Virus record (IMG/VR): IMGVR_UViG_3300046750_000103
Coordinates: 1 to 32,625 of that record
Origin: a virus
Direction: 5' to 3' (one strand)
Length of the DNA: 32,625 nt
Below the pieces are notes generated by a model. It searched no databases and was not told where the DNA came from. It saw only the letters and a program-made list of their open reading frames with translations. How positions within the stretch are numbered: the first letter of the stretch is position 1; every line of letters begins with the position of its first letter. Made by a program: the position numbers and the translations under genes. Shown piece after piece: positions 1 through 5,584 of the stretch.

Positions 1-286
1 GTCAGAAGAATTAAACTCAAGAATTGGTGGTGCTATTTCATCTGCTCATAAAGAAGGTTTAGCGATAGATTTAGATTCTTTAGGGGGTAAAACTAATCTT
101 GAAATGTTTCATTACATAAAAGACAATTTAGATTATGATATTTTAATTAACGAATATCCAAATGAAGAAGGCGAACCAAAGTGGATTCACGTTAGTTGGA
201 ATAAAAAGAAAAACAGAAAACAAGTTTTAGAAATAAAACGCAAAGGCAGGTACTATACATATACAGGGTGTAAAGGCTGCAAATGA
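1..286 (+). CDS. M15 peptidase endolysin, 5'-truncated copy
   Basis: The first base is the last base of a codon. Residues 63-156 of the endolysin are then read from base 2 to the TGA at 284-286. The gene is cut by the window edge, not broken; the complete copy is at 31470-31940. The segment keeps the zinc-site motif SAHKEGLAIDLD and the second motif WIHVS. The DNA is identical to the full copy over this stretch. It overlaps the next start codon as ATGA. Confidence 0.9.
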   Translation, partial: SEELNSRIGGAISSAHKEGLAIDLDSLGGKTNLEMFHYIKDNLDYDILINEYPNEEGEPKWIHVSWNKKKNRKQVLEIKRKGRYYTYTGCKGCK

Positions 287-444
287 AAAAAATAGAGTTT
301 GCTATTATAGAAAGGTTTGCTTTAGGTATTTTAATAGGTTTTAGTTATTTACCAGAAGATGAAAGTAGTGATTTTAGTGAACTAAACATTTATGTAATAT
401 TTATTGTATTACATTTTAAATTTTATAATAATGCCAATACCTAA
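283..444 (+). CDS. Small hydrophobic protein, 53 aa, unknown function
   Basis: A 53-codon frame starts at an ATG that overlaps the endolysin TGA (ATGA), the usual coupled arrangement in this genome. The product begins MKKIEFAIIERFALGILIGF. It has two hydrophobic stretches (about residues 12-23 and 36-47) separated by an acidic segment with E25, D26, E27, D30 and E33. It could be a small lysis-associated membrane protein, but I recognise no family. Its last codons overlap the next gene. Within that overlap the A/G difference at 436 between the two terminal copies changes N52 to D here but is silent in the next gene. A second copy lies at 31937-32098. Confidence 0.5.
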   Translation: MKKIEFAIIERFALGILIGFSYLPEDESSDFSELNIYVIFIVLHFKFYNNANT

Positions 445-868
445 AAAGAAACAAGGAGAAAAACAAAAAGACTATATGATGAGATGCGTACCTCAATTAA
501 TGAAGTACCATCCTGAAAAACAAGCTGTAGCGATTTGTTATAAATCTTTTAAAGGTTCTGTAGAATTAGAATCATATAATGACTATCCACAAGGTGCAAA
601 AAACAATGCAAAAAGAGCAATAGCATTTAAAGAAAAAAATGGTTCTAAATGTGGAACACAAGTTGGTTGGACTCGTGCAAGACAATTAGCAGATGGTAAA
701 AACATAACAAGAGATACTATTGCAAGAATGGCTTCGTTTAAGAGACATCAACAACACAAAGACGTTCCATATACAGAAGGGTGTGGAGGTTTAATGTGGG
801 ATGCTTGGGGAGGTTCTGCAGGAGTTAATTGGGCAATAAGTAAACTAAAACAAATAGACAAAAAATAA
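431..868 (+). CDS. Conserved phage protein of unknown function, 145 aa
   Basis: The product starts MPIPKKKQGEKQKDYMMRCV. The frame can be extended to a TTG at 404, but the ATG at 431 is preferred: the upstream gene ends in this overlap and the family starts MPIP. Two modules are visible. The N-terminal Cys motif (RCVPQ, later AICYKS) resembles motifs attached to phage head proteins. The longer C-terminal part is rich in invariant-looking residues: YNDYPQGAKNNAKRA, TRARQLA, RMASF and GCGGLMWDAWGG. From memory this second module occurs in many Bacteroidota and marine phages, alone or fused to head proteins, with no established function. It sits between the endolysin and a membrane protein. The second copy (32085-32522) differs by one residue (Ala to Ser before RMASF) despite 13 base changes in the frame. 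Confidence 0.75.
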   Translation: MPIPKKKQGEKQKDYMMRCVPQLMKYHPEKQAVAICYKSFKGSVELESYNDYPQGAKNNAKRAIAFKEKNGSKCGTQVGWTRARQLADGKNITRDTIARMASFKRHQQHKDVPYTEGCGGLMWDAWGGSAGVNWAISKLKQIDKK

Positions 869-1177
869 ATGGCAACAAAGATTAGTGAAGATACAAACGT
901 ACAATTAGATTTAAAAACTATTGGTATTATAATAGCAGGAACAATATCACTTGCGAGTATGTGGTTTACTTTACAAGGAGAAATAACTACATTAAATAAT
1001 AAGATTGATGGATTTAGTGGAGATGAATTTGTACAAAGAATGGAGTTTCAGTTAAAAGATGAATTAATTAGAAATAACGTGATACAAATTGATAAACTTA
1101 CTGAAAATATGAAAGAGGATATTGAAGAAAATAAAGAATCAATTAAAGATTTAGAAAATAAAGTTTACAGAAGATGA
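869..1177 (+). CDS. Membrane-anchored coiled-coil protein, spanin-like
   Basis: This 102-residue protein has a short polar N-terminus and one transmembrane helix at about residues 17-36 (TIGIIIAGTISLASMWF). The remaining 65 residues are charged and helical, with a heptad-like pattern ending ESIKDLENKVYRR. It starts directly after the preceding TAA and shares an ATGA overlap with the next gene. A single anchor plus a periplasmic coiled coil, between an endolysin and a lipoprotein gene, fits an inner-membrane spanin subunit. It could instead be a holin accessory factor. Similar proteins next to endolysins are familiar in flavobacterial phages, but their function is not proven. Confidence 0.6.
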   Translation: MATKISEDTNVQLDLKTIGIIIAGTISLASMWFTLQGEITTLNNKIDGFSGDEFVQRMEFQLKDELIRNNVIQIDKLTENMKEDIEENKESIKDLENKVYRR

Positions 1178-1500
1178 AACATTTAATATATGTATTGTTT
1201 GTTTTGTTATTATGTTCGATAGGTAATGCACAAGATTTGACATTACTGCACATAAACGCAAAATGGAATCAATCAAATAATTATAATTTAAAAGGAATAA
1301 AGAATTGTAAAGTAAAAATGACTTTATTAGAAGATTTAGTTCCTTCTATGAAAGCACAAATTAAATCAGTACCTACTATTATTTTACTTGACAAAAACGG
1401 TAAACCTCGTGGTCAATGGAAGGCAGGTTTAAGTTTTAAAGTAGAAGCAACAAAAGAAGAAATACAAGATAGAGTTAATATAATACATTTAGAAAAATGA
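1174..1500 (+). CDS. Secreted thioredoxin-fold protein lacking the CxxC site
   Basis: The 108-residue product has a Sec-type signal peptide (MKHLIYVLFVLLLCSIGNAQ, likely cleaved near residue 20). The mature part follows the thioredoxin pattern: a first strand LTLLHINAKW, then a central helix region, then KSVPTIILLDKNGKP with the cis-proline position P67, then a final strand and helix. Where thioredoxin has WCxxC this protein reads WNQSNN, so it should not act as a disulfide reductase. The only cysteine in the mature part is C45. It lies between a membrane coiled coil and a lipoprotein with 4-base overlaps on both sides, so it is translated with the lysis genes and probably works in the periplasm. 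The fold is inferred from pattern only. Confidence 0.6.
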   Translation: MKHLIYVLFVLLLCSIGNAQDLTLLHINAKWNQSNNYNLKGIKNCKVKMTLLEDLVPSMKAQIKSVPTIILLDKNGKPRGQWKAGLSFKVEATKEEIQDRVNIIHLEK

Positions 1501-1841
1501 GAATATTACTATTGTTATTATTTATAGTTAGTTGTGGAACATACAACACAAAACCTAAAATACAAATAACTCACGTTTTAGCAGTTACAGAACAAGGAGA
1601 TACATTAAGGCTTCCTATTAATATGATTAGACCAAATATCTATTACAATGTAGTATCATACCCTAATTACCCACGATACTATGATAATTGGTATAACAAT
1701 AATTGGAATAGAGGTTATAGAAATAACCAACCTATTTATGTAGAAAAAAACAATAACAAAACTATAAATAAACCTAAAGCAGAAACAAAAGACATTTCAA
1801 GATTAGAGGTTAATAATAGTAAAATAAAAATTAAAAATTAA
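1497..1841 (+). CDS. Lipoprotein, candidate outer-membrane spanin
   Basis: The 114-residue product starts MRILLLLLFIVSCGT, a short signal sequence followed by a lipobox I10-V11-S12-C13 with the modified cysteine at C13. The mature chain has a β-like segment (ITHVLAVTEQGDTLRLP). A Tyr/Asn/Trp-rich stretch follows (about residues 54-84), then a basic tail. It overlaps the thioredoxin-fold gene by 4 bases. A phage lipoprotein two genes after a membrane-anchored coiled coil is the arrangement expected of a two-component spanin, which disrupts the outer membrane at the end of lysis. The low-complexity middle would be an extended reach rather than a fold. The lipobox is clear; the spanin role is inferred. 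Confidence 0.6.
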   Translation: MRILLLLLFIVSCGTYNTKPKIQITHVLAVTEQGDTLRLPINMIRPNIYYNVVSYPNYPRYYDNWYNNNWNRGYRNNQPIYVEKNNNKTINKPKAETKDISRLEVNNSKIKIKN

Positions 1842-1844
1842 ATT

Positions 1845-1985
1845 ATGGAAACTATAAAACACTTATTAGGTTTTTGTGGGGAACATTGGCATCCTAACTT
1901 ATTTACAATTTCAATTACATTAATTATATTAAAATTAGTTTATGAAAAATATTTTAGCAAAACTTTTTGGAGCAGCAGGTTCTAA
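1845..1985 (+). CDS. Small one-TM protein, 46 aa, holin-like
   Basis: An ATG three bases after the previous stop opens a 46-codon frame, METIKHLLGFCGEHWHPNLF and onward. One hydrophobic helix lies at about residues 19-33 (LFTISITLIILKLVY), followed by a short basic tail. The motif CGEHWHPN resembles short holin-like proteins of Bacteroidota phages that have a CG(D/E)xH segment before the helix. The last 44 bases overlap the start of the 3-TM holin gene in another frame. Position inside the lysis cluster supports a membrane role in lysis; a holin or antiholin partner is possible. Confidence 0.5.
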   Translation: METIKHLLGFCGEHWHPNLFTISITLIILKLVYEKYFSKTFWSSRF

Positions 1986-2349
1986 TATAGCAGAAAAAAT
2001 TTCTGGTATAATAGACACACATACTTTTAGTAAAGTTGAAAAAGCTCAATTTGAAAAAGAGATGGAAGAAGTTTTTATAAAAGCTGAACTTGATTTAGAA
2101 AAAGAAATAACATCAAGACACGCAGCAGATATGTCAAGCGATAGTTGGTTAAGTAAAAACATAAGACCTATGCTAACTATATTTTCTTTGTTCCTATACA
2201 CTCTATTTGCTTTAATAGACGGAAACATAGGAGAATTTAATATAGCGAATCAATACGTTGATTTACTTGGTCAAATAGTTATAATGAGTTTAGGATTTTA
2301 TTTTACATCAAGAGGTATAGAGAAAACTGCTAAAATAATTAAAAAGTAA
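1942..2349 (+). CDS. Holin of the 3-TM / GTA-holin type
   Basis: This 135-residue protein has an N-terminal glycine/alanine-rich amphipathic segment (ILAKLFGAAGSNIAEKI) and a charged helical middle (residues 31-58). The signature RHAADMSSDSWLSKNIRP follows at 59-76, then two strong membrane segments at about 77-93 and 105-123 and a basic tail. The RH-x2-DM-x2-DSWLSKNxRP motif before the membrane helices is characteristic of the family named holin of 3TMs, for gene-transfer release. It would form the lesion in the inner membrane that lets the endolysin reach the cell wall. It is the last gene of the lysis run and is followed by a 164-base non-coding stretch. Confidence 0.8.
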   Translation: MKNILAKLFGAAGSNIAEKISGIIDTHTFSKVEKAQFEKEMEEVFIKAELDLEKEITSRHAADMSSDSWLSKNIRPMLTIFSLFLYTLFALIDGNIGEFNIANQYVDLLGQIVIMSLGFYFTSRGIEKTAKIIKK

Positions 2350-2362
2350 AATTAAATAATAT

Positions 2363-2453
2363 TTTATATATTTGTCTGGCTTATAGCAAAACTTGCACAA
2401 CCTAATAAAGATGGACGGTGCTTGGAACAGGTAATTAAAATTATTTCTTTTTT
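2363..2453 (+). ncRNA. Candidate small RNA or structured leader
   Basis: This stretch after the holin has no convincing gene. TATATTTG at 2367-2374 matches the Bacteroidota -7 consensus TAnnTTTG, though I see no good -33 element. The next 57 bases (2375-2431) are about 44% G+C, clearly above the surroundings. They include GCAC (near 2391) and GTGC (near 2418) that could pair. A weak hairpin GGTAAT / ATTATT (2430-2435 and 2440-2445, loop TAAA) is followed by a T-run at 2448-2453 and could be a terminator. It may be a short RNA or simply the terminator region of the lysis operon. Confidence 0.3.
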
Positions 2454-2460
2454 GTAGGCT

Positions 2461-2506
2461 TTTTTCTTTCTTTTTCTTTTTGTCCTTTTTCTTTTTCTTT
2501 CTTTTT
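2461..2506. repeat. Perfect 21-nt polypyrimidine mirror repeat (H-DNA candidate)
   Basis: Left arm 2461-2481 reads T5 C T3 C T5 C T5. Right arm 2486-2506 reads T5 C T5 C T3 C T5, the exact mirror. The four-base spacer is GTCC. From 2459 to 2506 only one base (G at 2482) is a purine. Homopurine-homopyrimidine mirror repeats are the classical requirement for intramolecular triplex (H-DNA). The element lies between the lysis genes and the first early gene and ends 7 bases before the start codon at 2514. I see no coding frame through it. Confidence 0.85.
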
Positions 2507-2513
2507 AGTTATT

Positions 2514-2636
2514 ATGAATTGTAGATACTGTAAAATAAAAATGTTATATTTAGGAAGCAACCAAAATGGTTATTATTACTTGTGTTTAAAATGTAATAAC
2601 GTCATACCAACTAATGAAGAAATTAAGCAGAAGTAA
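2514..2636 (+). CDS. Zinc-ribbon micro-protein, 40 aa
   Basis: A 40-codon frame reads MNCRYCKIKMLYLGSNQNGY and ends with a second knuckle, CLKC. The CxxC at residues 3-6 and CxxC at 24-27 make a classical four-cysteine zinc ribbon. It is the first gene after the mirror repeat and overlaps the NinG-like start codon by 23 bases, so the two are co-expressed. Function is unknown; DNA, RNA or protein binding is possible. Comparable Cys-pair micro-proteins occur at 11676 and 12791. Confidence 0.55.
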   Translation: MNCRYCKIKMLYLGSNQNGYYYLCLKCNNVIPTNEEIKQK

Positions 2637-3003
2637 ACTTATAAAAAAACTTGACAAAGTATTTAGTTTATATATAAGACAAAGATATGCTAAAAATGAA
2701 ATAGCTCAATGTTTTACTTGTGGCAAAAAAAATCATTGGAAAAAATTACAATGTGGTCACTTCCAAAGTCGTAAACACTATTCAACAAGATGGGATGAAA
2801 TAAACTGCCAAGTACAATGTGCAGGATGTAATGTATTTAAGTATGGGGAACAATTTATTTTTGGTAAAAATCTTGATTTAGAATATGGAGCTGGATGTTC
2901 AGAAGCGCTTTATTATAAGGCAAAACAAATAACTAAATTTTCTACACCTGAAATAAATGAGTTAATAACTAAATATAACTTGTTAATAAACGACTTAAAC
3001 TAA
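2614..3003 (+). CDS. ninG: NinG/Rap-like recombination endonuclease
   Basis: This 129-residue protein carries the NinG layout. A basic N-terminal helix comes first, then C33-x2-C36, C47-GHF, a basic stretch with R53 and R59, N64, then C69-x2-C72-N and a gly-containing YGEQF segment. Lambda NinG (Rap) and relatives are zinc-containing nucleases that cut Holliday junctions and branched DNA during phage recombination. The length is shorter than lambda NinG (about 200) but typical of Bacteroidota phage versions. Neighbours (annealing protein, SSB, RecA-like ATPase) fit recombination-dependent replication. A terminator hairpin follows at 3049. Confidence 0.75.
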   Translation: MKKLSRSKLIKKLDKVFSLYIRQRYAKNEIAQCFTCGKKNHWKKLQCGHFQSRKHYSTRWDEINCQVQCAGCNVFKYGEQFIFGKNLDLEYGAGCSEALYYKAKQITKFSTPEINELITKYNLLINDLN

Positions 3004-3048
3004 TTTATATATTTATAGTGTTCTGTACATTTGTCTTTGTCAAGAAAG

Positions 3049-3077
3049 GGGGTTAATTTTATTAGCTCCTTTTTTTT
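3049..3077 (+). terminator. Intrinsic terminator after ninG
   Basis: Arm GGGGTTAAT (3049-3057) pairs with ATTAGCTCC (3061-3069), nine pairs with two G-T wobbles and a TTT loop, followed by eight T (3070-3077). It ends the zinc-ribbon/NinG transcript. It abuts the promoter box that starts at 3076, so one unit ends where the next begins. Confidence 0.8.
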
Positions 3078-3117
3078 ATTAAATATTTTGTGTATATTTA
3101 TGATTCATTTAAAAATA
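3076..3117 (+). promoter_or_regulatory. Early promoter box, copy 1
   Basis: TTATTAAATATTTTGT at 3076-3091 is identical to the boxes at 6880 and 11783 and one base from the one at 7375. TTTTG (3086-3090) would be the -33 element. Nineteen bases later TAAAAATA (3110-3117) is a weak -7 candidate. The start codon at 3123 is only five bases downstream, so a transcript from here would have almost no leader. Shared sequence is strong evidence; the -7 of this copy is poor. Confidence 0.5.
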
Positions 3118-3122
3118 AATAT

Positions 3123-3308
3123 ATGACAAAAGAAAGAACAATTTCCTATCACGAACATTACGTTCAAGTTGGTTTTTATCAAAACTTTATCAAAGGTAAA
3201 GAAGAAGAAATCCAAAAACTTAAAAAACAATTACAATTTACTTTAGAAGCAAAAGATGTTTTAGAAGCTAAATTGGAAGTACAATCGCAAAATCTACTGA
3301 CATTATGA
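3123..3308 (+). CDS. Coiled-coil protein, 61 aa, unknown function
   Basis: The ATG at 3123 is chosen. An in-frame GTG at 3090 lies inside the promoter box and cannot be on a transcript from it. The product starts MTKERTISYHEHYVQVGFYQ and continues as a charged helix with heptad repeats (KGKEEEIQKLKKQLQF, LEAKDVLEAKLEV), so it probably forms a dimer. It overlaps the next gene by 4 bases (ATGA) and heads the recombination/replication operon. No family recognised. Confidence 0.55.
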   Translation: MTKERTISYHEHYVQVGFYQNFIKGKEEEIQKLKKQLQFTLEAKDVLEAKLEVQSQNLLTL

Positions 3309-3733
3309 ACAAAGAAAAATTAAAAGAACTTTATCACAAGTACAATCTATCAAAAGAAGATTTTTTTAAACATCAACATTACACAATTATAACAAGAACA
3401 GGTGTTGAAAAAATAGAGGCACAAGAAAACATAAAAATAAATTATGAATCTATAAAATCTGAACCTAATTTTGCAGTAATACAAGCCTTTGGAGAATTGA
3501 ATGATAGAAAAATGGAAACATTCGGTTCTGCATTAAAAGGTGATAACTACAAAGACGGAAACTGTAATAGCTGGTATGTAACCGAAATGGCAGAAAAAAG
3601 AGCATTTTCAAGAATAGTTTTAAAGTTAACAGGATTTTATGCTTTAGGAGTATTTGGAGAAGATGAATCTGAATCATTTAAAAAGAAAACTACAAAAGAA
3701 GAATTAATCACTAAAATTAAGAAAGATGTATAA
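3305..3733 (+). CDS. Putative recombination (annealing) protein
   Basis: The 142-residue product has a central α/β region with the signature YVTEMAEKRAFSRIVLKLTG (residues about 91-110). This kind of EMAEKRAxSRxVLKL segment is common in phage proteins encoded beside SSB and linked to ERF/Rad52-type annealing proteins, but I cannot place it firmly in a named family. The early part (KEDFFKHQHYTIITRTGVEKI) is a conserved-looking helix-strand unit. It sits two genes before SSB and three before a RecA-like ATPase, matching a recombination role. If it is a Rad52-like annealing protein it is a compact one. Confidence 0.4.
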   Translation: MNKEKLKELYHKYNLSKEDFFKHQHYTIITRTGVEKIEAQENIKINYESIKSEPNFAVIQAFGELNDRKMETFGSALKGDNYKDGNCNSWYVTEMAEKRAFSRIVLKLTGFYALGVFGEDESESFKKKTTKEELITKIKKDV

Positions 3734-3896
3734 AGAACATAACGCATTTGAAAATCAAATATTTGACCATTATAGGCAAAAAGCAAAAGAGTTAAATAAA
3801 GCAATTAATCTTTTAACTGAACACAATTATACAGTTATTGACCTACAAGGTAAATGGATTACAAAAGAAAATAATATTAATATAAAAAATCAATAA
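3726..3896 (+). CDS. Small protein, 56 aa, unknown function
   Basis: The ATG at 3726 overlaps the end of the previous gene by eight bases. The 56-residue product, MYKEHNAFENQIFDHYRQKA onward, is mostly helical. It has a C-terminal strand-like segment (YTVIDLQGKWITKEN) reminiscent of small phage proteins that follow annealing genes. It is spaced three bases from the SSB start. No family recognised. Confidence 0.55.
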   Translation: MYKEHNAFENQIFDHYRQKAKELNKAINLLTEHNYTVIDLQGKWITKENNINIKNQ

Positions 3897-3899
3897 ATT

Positions 3900-4193
3900 A
3901 TGAGTGCAATTATCAATGCAAGTATTAGGGTAGATAAATTACCTAAAGAAAAATTTATCAAAGGTAAAGACGGAGCTGTTTACTATAACTTAACAATTTC
4001 AGTAAATGACGAAACAAGATACGGAAACAACGTAGCTGTAATGGATTCTCAAACAAAAGAAGAACGAGAAGCTAAAGCACAAAGAAACTATCTTGGAAAT
4101 GGTAAAGTAGTTTGGACTAACGACATTATAAAGTTAGCAGAAAGAGAAGAAGTAAATGCTTCTGCTCCTGTATCAAATGACCTACCATTTTAA
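3900..4193 (+). CDS. ssb: Single-stranded DNA-binding protein
   Basis: This 97-residue protein has an OB-fold-like strand pattern (AIINASIRVDKLP, AVYYNLTISVND, NNVAVMDSQT, KVVWTNDIIKLAE). It ends in SNDLPF, which matches the acidic DLPF tip by which SSBs recruit other replication proteins. It is shorter than bacterial SSB (about 170), with the linker nearly absent, as in several Bacteroidota phages. It would coat single strands during replication and recombination. Position within the recombination operon agrees. A terminator follows 26 bases after the stop. Confidence 0.8.
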   Translation: MSAIINASIRVDKLPKEKFIKGKDGAVYYNLTISVNDETRYGNNVAVMDSQTKEEREAKAQRNYLGNGKVVWTNDIIKLAEREEVNASAPVSNDLPF

Positions 4194-4219
4194 GAACTAA
4201 AAAACATTTTTTTTTAAGA

Positions 4220-4244
4220 GGGGTCTAACACACCCCTTTTTTTT
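4220..4244 (+). terminator. Intrinsic terminator after ssb
   Basis: GGGGT (4220-4224) pairs with ACCCC (4232-4236), loop CTAACAC, followed by eight T (4237-4244). The next gene starts nine bases later with no obvious -33 box in between, so partial read-through is likely needed for the ATPase and sigma genes. Confidence 0.8.
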
Positions 4245-4252
4245 ATATATTT

Positions 4253-5101
4253 ATGCAAATGCAATTACGACTGGACGAACAACAAACAGAACAATATCTT
4301 ATAATGCAATCTATTGAAGAAGATTGTAATATAGATATAAATGAAAAATTAGATTATCCTCCTGTAGCTTTATCGCTTGGAGAAACATTAATAAAAGGAA
4401 AAATAAAAGATATGCTTTTGCCAATACCTATTGGAACTTATGGAAACTTTAGCTTTGTACAAGCACCTCCAAAGACTAAAAAGACATTCTTTATATCATT
4501 AATAGCTTCCGTTTATTTATCAGACCAAAATCATTTCGGAGGAGATTTAAAAGGTCATAGAGAAGGCAAAGAATTAATCCACATAGATACAGAACAAGGT
4601 AAATGGCATTGTCAAAGAGTTTTTAAAAGAGTAGCAGAAATGTCTGGAACATCTAATGGTTACTTGACTTATGGTTTAAGAACTATAAATTATAAAGACA
4701 GAATTGATTTTATAGATTATTGTTTAGAACATAAAGCAGAAAATGCTGGTCTACTTATTGTAGATGGTATTGCAGACTTATGTGCAGACGTTAACAATAT
4801 TGAAGAATCCAATGCTTGTGTTCAAAGACTTATGGAATGGTCAGCTAAACATAAAGTACATATTATGTGTGTGATACATTCTAACTTTGGTTCTGACAAA
4901 CCTACAGGACATCTTGGAAGTTTTTTAGAAAAAAAAGCAGAAACACAAATACAATTAGAAGCAAATACAGTTAATAAAGAATGGATAACCGTTAAGTGCA
5001 AAAGAAGTAGAGGTTATGCGTTTGAGACATTTAGTTTTAAGGTAAATGATATAGGACTACCTGAAATCGTAGGGGATTTATACGACCCATTACAAAACTA
5101 A
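4253..5101 (+). CDS. RecA/RepA-like ATPase (putative replicative helicase)
   Basis: A 282-residue RecA-fold ATPase. The Walker A position is SFVQAPPKTKKTFF, with APPKTKKT at 71-78 in place of the usual GxxxxGK(S/T). DTEQ at 112-115 gives a catalytic acid. Walker B is LLIVDGIADL at 167-176. H209-S and the following KPTGHLGSFLEKKAE match the sensor/finger region of RepA-type hexameric helicases and related phage ATPases. It probably unwinds DNA or loads recombination proteins. The listed start (4253) is followed closely by Met at codons 3 and 18, so the true start may be 4259 or 4304. It follows ssb and precedes a sigma factor. Confidence 0.7.
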   Translation: MQMQLRLDEQQTEQYLIMQSIEEDCNIDINEKLDYPPVALSLGETLIKGKIKDMLLPIPIGTYGNFSFVQAPPKTKKTFFISLIASVYLSDQNHFGGDLKGHREGKELIHIDTEQGKWHCQRVFKRVAEMSGTSNGYLTYGLRTINYKDRIDFIDYCLEHKAENAGLLIVDGIADLCADVNNIEESNACVQRLMEWSAKHKVHIMCVIHSNFGSDKPTGHLGSFLEKKAETQIQLEANTVNKEWITVKCKRSRGYAFETFSFKVNDIGLPEIVGDLYDPLQN

Positions 5102-5104
5102 ATT

Positions 5105-5584
5105 ATGAAGAATTACTTATCGGAAATCTATAAGAAACATCAAGTATGGATTGACATTGTTTGCTCCTTTGGCTGCAATAAAGAAACTGCAGAAGATATT
5201 ACACAGGAAATGTACATCAAAATTCAAAAAAGAATCAACAAAGGTTTAGACATAGATTTTGGAGATGACTATAATTATTACTATATTTTTAAAACATTGA
5301 AATCTTTATTCTTGGATTTAAAACGTAAAGAAGCAAAAGTGACTACATTATCTATAGACAATATGAGGGATTTTTTAGCAGACTTTGATTGTGCTAACTA
5401 TGAAGATGTATATGCTACAATACAAAACGAACTAAACAATATGTATTGGTATGATAAAAAGATATTTGAAATAATAGAAGGTGGAGAAAGTATTGCACAA
5501 CTATCAAGAAAGTCTGGCATACCTTATTATTCGCTTTACAACACTTATAAAAAAGTAAAAGAGAAACTAAAAAAATTATTATGA
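5105..5584 (+). CDS. ECF-like RNA polymerase sigma factor
   Basis: The 159-residue protein has the two conserved sigma-70 parts only. Region 2 (about residues 14-75) includes CNKETAEDITQEMYIKIQKR, the helix that contacts the -10 element and core enzyme, and a basic stretch LFLDLKRKEAKV. Region 4 (about 115-158) has a helix-turn-helix, GESIAQLSRKSGIPYYSLYNTYKKV, for the upstream promoter element. Regions 1 and 3 are absent, as in ECF sigmas. In a phage without its own RNA polymerase it is the natural candidate for redirecting the host enzyme to late promoters such as the ACGTTATATA sites found here. It shares ATGA with the next gene. Confidence 0.75.
   Translation: MKNYLSEIYKKHQVWIDIVCSFGCNKETAEDITQEMYIKIQKRINKGLDIDFGDDYNYYYIFKTLKSLFLDLKRKEAKVTTLSIDNMRDFLADFDCANYEDVYATIQNELNNMYWYDKKIFEIIEGGESIAQLSRKSGIPYYSLYNTYKKVKEKLKKLL

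Larger units (their letters stand above)
1..971. repeat. Left copy of the terminal overlap (circle closure)
   Basis: Bases 1-971 match 31655-32625 without gaps (offset 31654). I count 15 substitutions, at 378, 436, 532, 586, 667, 715, 718, 721, 722, 724, 725, 727, 781, 823 and 892. Positions 1-377 and 893-971 are identical. The overlap begins inside the endolysin gene and ends inside the membrane coiled-coil gene, so it has no gene-boundary logic. That is what a closed circular or circularly permuted genome gives when assembled as a line. A physical terminal repeat should be identical at both ends. Confidence 0.95.

Noticed and set aside
404-430. TTG start for the conserved 145-aa gene
   Set aside because: The ATG at 431 gives the family MPIPKKK start and the stretch before it reads as a hydrophobic tail of the upstream small frame.
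1-971. Physical direct terminal repeats used for packaging
   Set aside because: The two copies differ at 15 positions and the boundaries fall inside genes without sequence logic; closed-circle assembly explains them better.
3026-3033. TACATTTG as a separate Bacteroidota -7 promoter
   Set aside because: It lies only 16 bases before a terminator and has no -33 element at 19 bases. A transcript from it would be about 40 bases long.
3090-3122. GTG start for the coiled-coil gene at 3123
   Set aside because: The GTG overlaps the -33 part of the promoter box, so it would not be on the transcript.
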